A DNA stretch of 64,000 bases from the NCBI GenBank assembly GCA_934631005.1, contig CAKTXA010000012.1, positions 1 to 64,000 on the forward strand, given 5' to 3'. Within the stretch, counting starts at the first letter, position 1; each line of letters starts with the position of its first letter. The DNA is from an uncultured Oscillospiraceae bacterium. GTDB lineage: Bacteria > Bacillota > Clostridia > Oscillospirales > Oscillospiraceae. The notes below the pieces were generated by a model. It was not told the origin of the DNA. It made no database searches and saw only the letters and a program-made list of their open reading frames with translations. A program made the translations under genes and the position numbers. Positions 62,234 through 64,000 of this stretch are shown here, piece after piece.

Positions 62234-64000
62234 ATGAAACGTAGAATTATATCATTATTTGTCGCCCTGTGTCTGATCGCGGCGCTGCTGCCGATGTCCG
62301 TTTTGGCGGCGAGCTACCCGGACACCGACGGCCATTGGGCAGAGTCGTCCATCGACCGCTGGTCGGAAGCTGCCGTCGTGCAGGGCACGGACGGGGAATT
62401 CCGGCCCGACCTCAGCATCACAAGAGCACAGATCGCAACGATCTTCGCGCGGCTGCTCCGGCTTCCCGAAGCGTCTCCGGCAGAGTACCATGATCTGACG
62501 GCGGACGCGTGGTACGCGGACGCCGTCAGCCGCTGCGCAGCGGCTGGAATTTTGACGGGTTATCCTGACGGCACGTTCCGCCCGAACGACCCGGTCACCC
62601 GCGAGCAGGCCTGTGCCATGCTCGCCCGCGCGCTCGGCATTTCCGAACTCCGCCGCGCCGACCTCTCCGACTTCCCCGACGCCGCCGATACCGGCGATTG
62701 GGCGAAGGGCTACGTCGCCGCCATGCTGAACCGCGACATCCTCACCGGCCTGAGCGGGAAATTGGCCCCGAAGGCCCCCGTCACCCGCGCCCAGTTCGTC
62801 ACCATGCTCGACCGCGCCATCGCTGTTTACGCTGATGAGGACGGCATGACCGTGAAAGCCGCCGACATGGACGAGGACGGCGTCATCGTCGTGGTCGCCG
62901 AGGACGTGAAGATCAAGGACGCCCCCGCCGGCACCAAAGTCGTGGCCAGCGCGAAGGCCAAGGGCCTCAAGGTCAACGGCAAGTCCGTCGACGCCGACCA
63001 GGTACATACGGTTCCCGAAACCGTGGAGCGCCCGAAGTCCGCCGGTCATGCGCACACGCATGAGTACAAATACACCGACAACGGCGACGGCACCCACACC
63101 GGCGTCTGCACCGCCAACGATTCCACCCTCGACCCCGCGGAGCACGTGTTCGACGGAAACCGCAAGTGCACCATCTGCGGCGCTGAGCAGCCCGCAGACG
63201 CTGTTGCGTCCGTGCTCGGCGAGGACGGCACGTATACCTATTATGACTCCCTCATAAAGGCGCTCAACGCCGTGGCCAATGGCGGCACCGTGAAGCTGGT
63301 CACGGATGAGACGCTCGACGCGCAGCTCGCCATCACCAAATCCGTCACGATCGACCTCGGCGGCCACACGCTTACCAGCACGGTCAGTAAAGATAATGGC
63401 AAGGACAGGTATTCTCTGCTGACATGGGCAGCGATGACTATCAAGAACGGAACCTATAAGGGAACCGGCGACGCGCGCGGTATTGCTGCTTGTGCCCCGC
63501 TTACGCTCGATGGCGTGACAGTGGATGTTGCCGGTCTGGTAAGCGTTGGCTATTCTGCTCCCAACTGCACCTATGTCATCAAGAACTCCAACATCAAGGG
63601 GAATTATTCGCTGGCTAACTTTGTAAACAATGCAAAAATAACCATCACAGATAGCAAAATCACCGGCGTAGGCAACGTGTTATATCATAACGGCAGCAAC
63701 TACGGCCTGGACCTGACCGTAACCGACACTACGATCACCGGGAGCGGCGACGGCTACGGGGTCTATATCTCCGGCTCGACCACAACGCTTGCGAATGGCG
63801 GCCCTCAGAAAGCCCGCTTCACGAACTGCACAATTTCGGGCAAGACTGCTGTGGAGGTGAAGTACACCGACCTGACGATGCAGGACTGCACTGTCACTGC
63901 GACGGGCACTCTGTCCTACACGCAGAACGATAACGGTCCCACAGCTAATGGCTTCGCGGTCGTTTCTACGGATAATGCAACCAACAACACCATGCCAAAG
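62234..64000 (+). CDS. SLH-anchored beta-helix surface protein (partial, runs off the window)
   Basis: The open frame has 589 codons to the window edge with no stop. It encodes a signal peptide (1-26, ending SVLAA) and three N-terminal SLH domains (about 27-200: YPDTDGHWAESSIDRW, FRPDLSITRAQIATIFARL, YPDGTFRPNDPVTREQA). A linker leads to a Cys/His-rich segment (about 275-320: HAHTHEYKY, CTAND, CTICGAEQP) and the beginning of a right-handed beta-helix (about 345-589) with repeats like VTDTTITGSGDGYGVYI. The SLH domains are at the N-terminus, unlike the three other SLH proteins here. AGGAGG precedes the start. Confidence 0.92.
   Translation, partial: MKRRIISLFVALCLIAALLPMSVLAASYPDTDGHWAESSIDRWSEAAVVQGTDGEFRPDLSITRAQIATIFARLLRLPEASPAEYHDLTADAWYADAVSRCAAAGILTGYPDGTFRPNDPVTREQACAMLARALGISELRRADLSDFPDAADTGDWAKGYVAAMLNRDILTGLSGKLAPKAPVTRAQFVTMLDRAIAVYADEDGMTVKAADMDEDGVIVVVAEDVKIKDAPAGTKVVASAKAKGLKVNGKSVDADQVHTVPETVERPKSAGHAHTHEYKYTDNGDGTHTGVCTANDSTLDPAEHVFDGNRKCTICGAEQPADAVASVLGEDGTYTYYDSLIKALNAVANGGTVKLVTDETLDAQLAITKSVTIDLGGHTLTSTVSKDNGKDRYSLLTWAAMTIKNGTYKGTGDARGIAACAPLTLDGVTVDVAGLVSVGYSAPNCTYVIKNSNIKGNYSLANFVNNAKITITDSKITGVGNVLYHNGSNYGLDLTVTDTTITGSGDGYGVYISGSTTTLANGGPQKARFTNCTISGKTAVEVKYTDLTMQDCTVTATGTLSYTQNDNGPTANGFAVVSTDNATNNTMPK

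Overview
The window comes from a high-G+C, endospore-lineage Clostridium-class Firmicute, most likely Oscillospirales/Oscillospiraceae. The signs are a Firmicute-order division and cell-wall (dcw) cluster, a MurE with the meso-diaminopimelate motif, the spore-maturation pair spmA/spmB, an AbrB-type regulator, the ylxM-ffh-rpsP-khpA order, a group-B-like [FeFe] hydrogenase, and four proteins with S-layer homology (SLH) domains. Almost every reading frame is open because of the base composition, so many long antisense ORFs are shadows. Start sites were chosen by ribosome binding sites and family N-termini.

Region 1 (1-14520, minus strand) is the dcw cluster: mraZ-rsmH-ftsL-pbp-murE-murF-mraY-ftsW-murG-murA-ftsQ-ftsZ. 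A clear promoter and repeated MraZ boxes precede mraZ. No murD or ftsA is present, and FtsQ carries a long Pro/Ala/Glu/Thr-rich insert.

Region 2 (14521-21400) holds a ClpC-type ATPase, a short 2[4Fe-4S] ferredoxin, a TrmN6-like methyltransferase with rsmI, abrB, spmA/spmB and tRNA-Pro(CGG). Three copies of a structured intergenic repeat lie within about 5 kb. Their hairpin stems differ by paired substitutions while one loop stays the same, which is the most unusual nucleotide-level signal in the window.

Region 3 (21655-27447, minus) is a HyuA / DUF917 / NCS1-permease unit with its own PucR regulator, probably for uptake and breakdown of a cyclic amide or nucleobase-like compound.

Region 4 (27500-46200) is a surface region. 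It has a 2712-residue SLH-anchored beta-helix protein, a cytoplasmic GH28-like beta-helix protein, a divergent VTC/DUF4956/two-component operon facing a carbohydrate-binding beta-helix protein (DUF4353 type), and a 1071-residue SLH beta-helix protein. The divergent promoters each carry an 11-bp-period TTTAGG-like direct repeat at the same distance from the -10 box, a probable binding site for the encoded response regulator.

Region 5 (46200-55735) has a metallo-beta-lactamase-fold hydrolase with a TIGR04255 protein, a PAP2 phosphatase/alpha-beta hydrolase/DUF2804 operon, an SLH-anchored phosphodiester glycosidase, and ylxM-ffh-rpsP-khpA.

Region 6 (55739-62125, minus) is a compact six-gene run: hydrogenase-like protein, ECF transporter S component, RACo-like 2Fe-2S/ASKHA protein, DUF3786, a trigger factor lacking the ribosome-binding domain, and a Vat-type acetyltransferase. 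The window ends inside another SLH/beta-helix protein (62234 onward). No CRISPR array, phage, insertion sequence or rRNA was seen.
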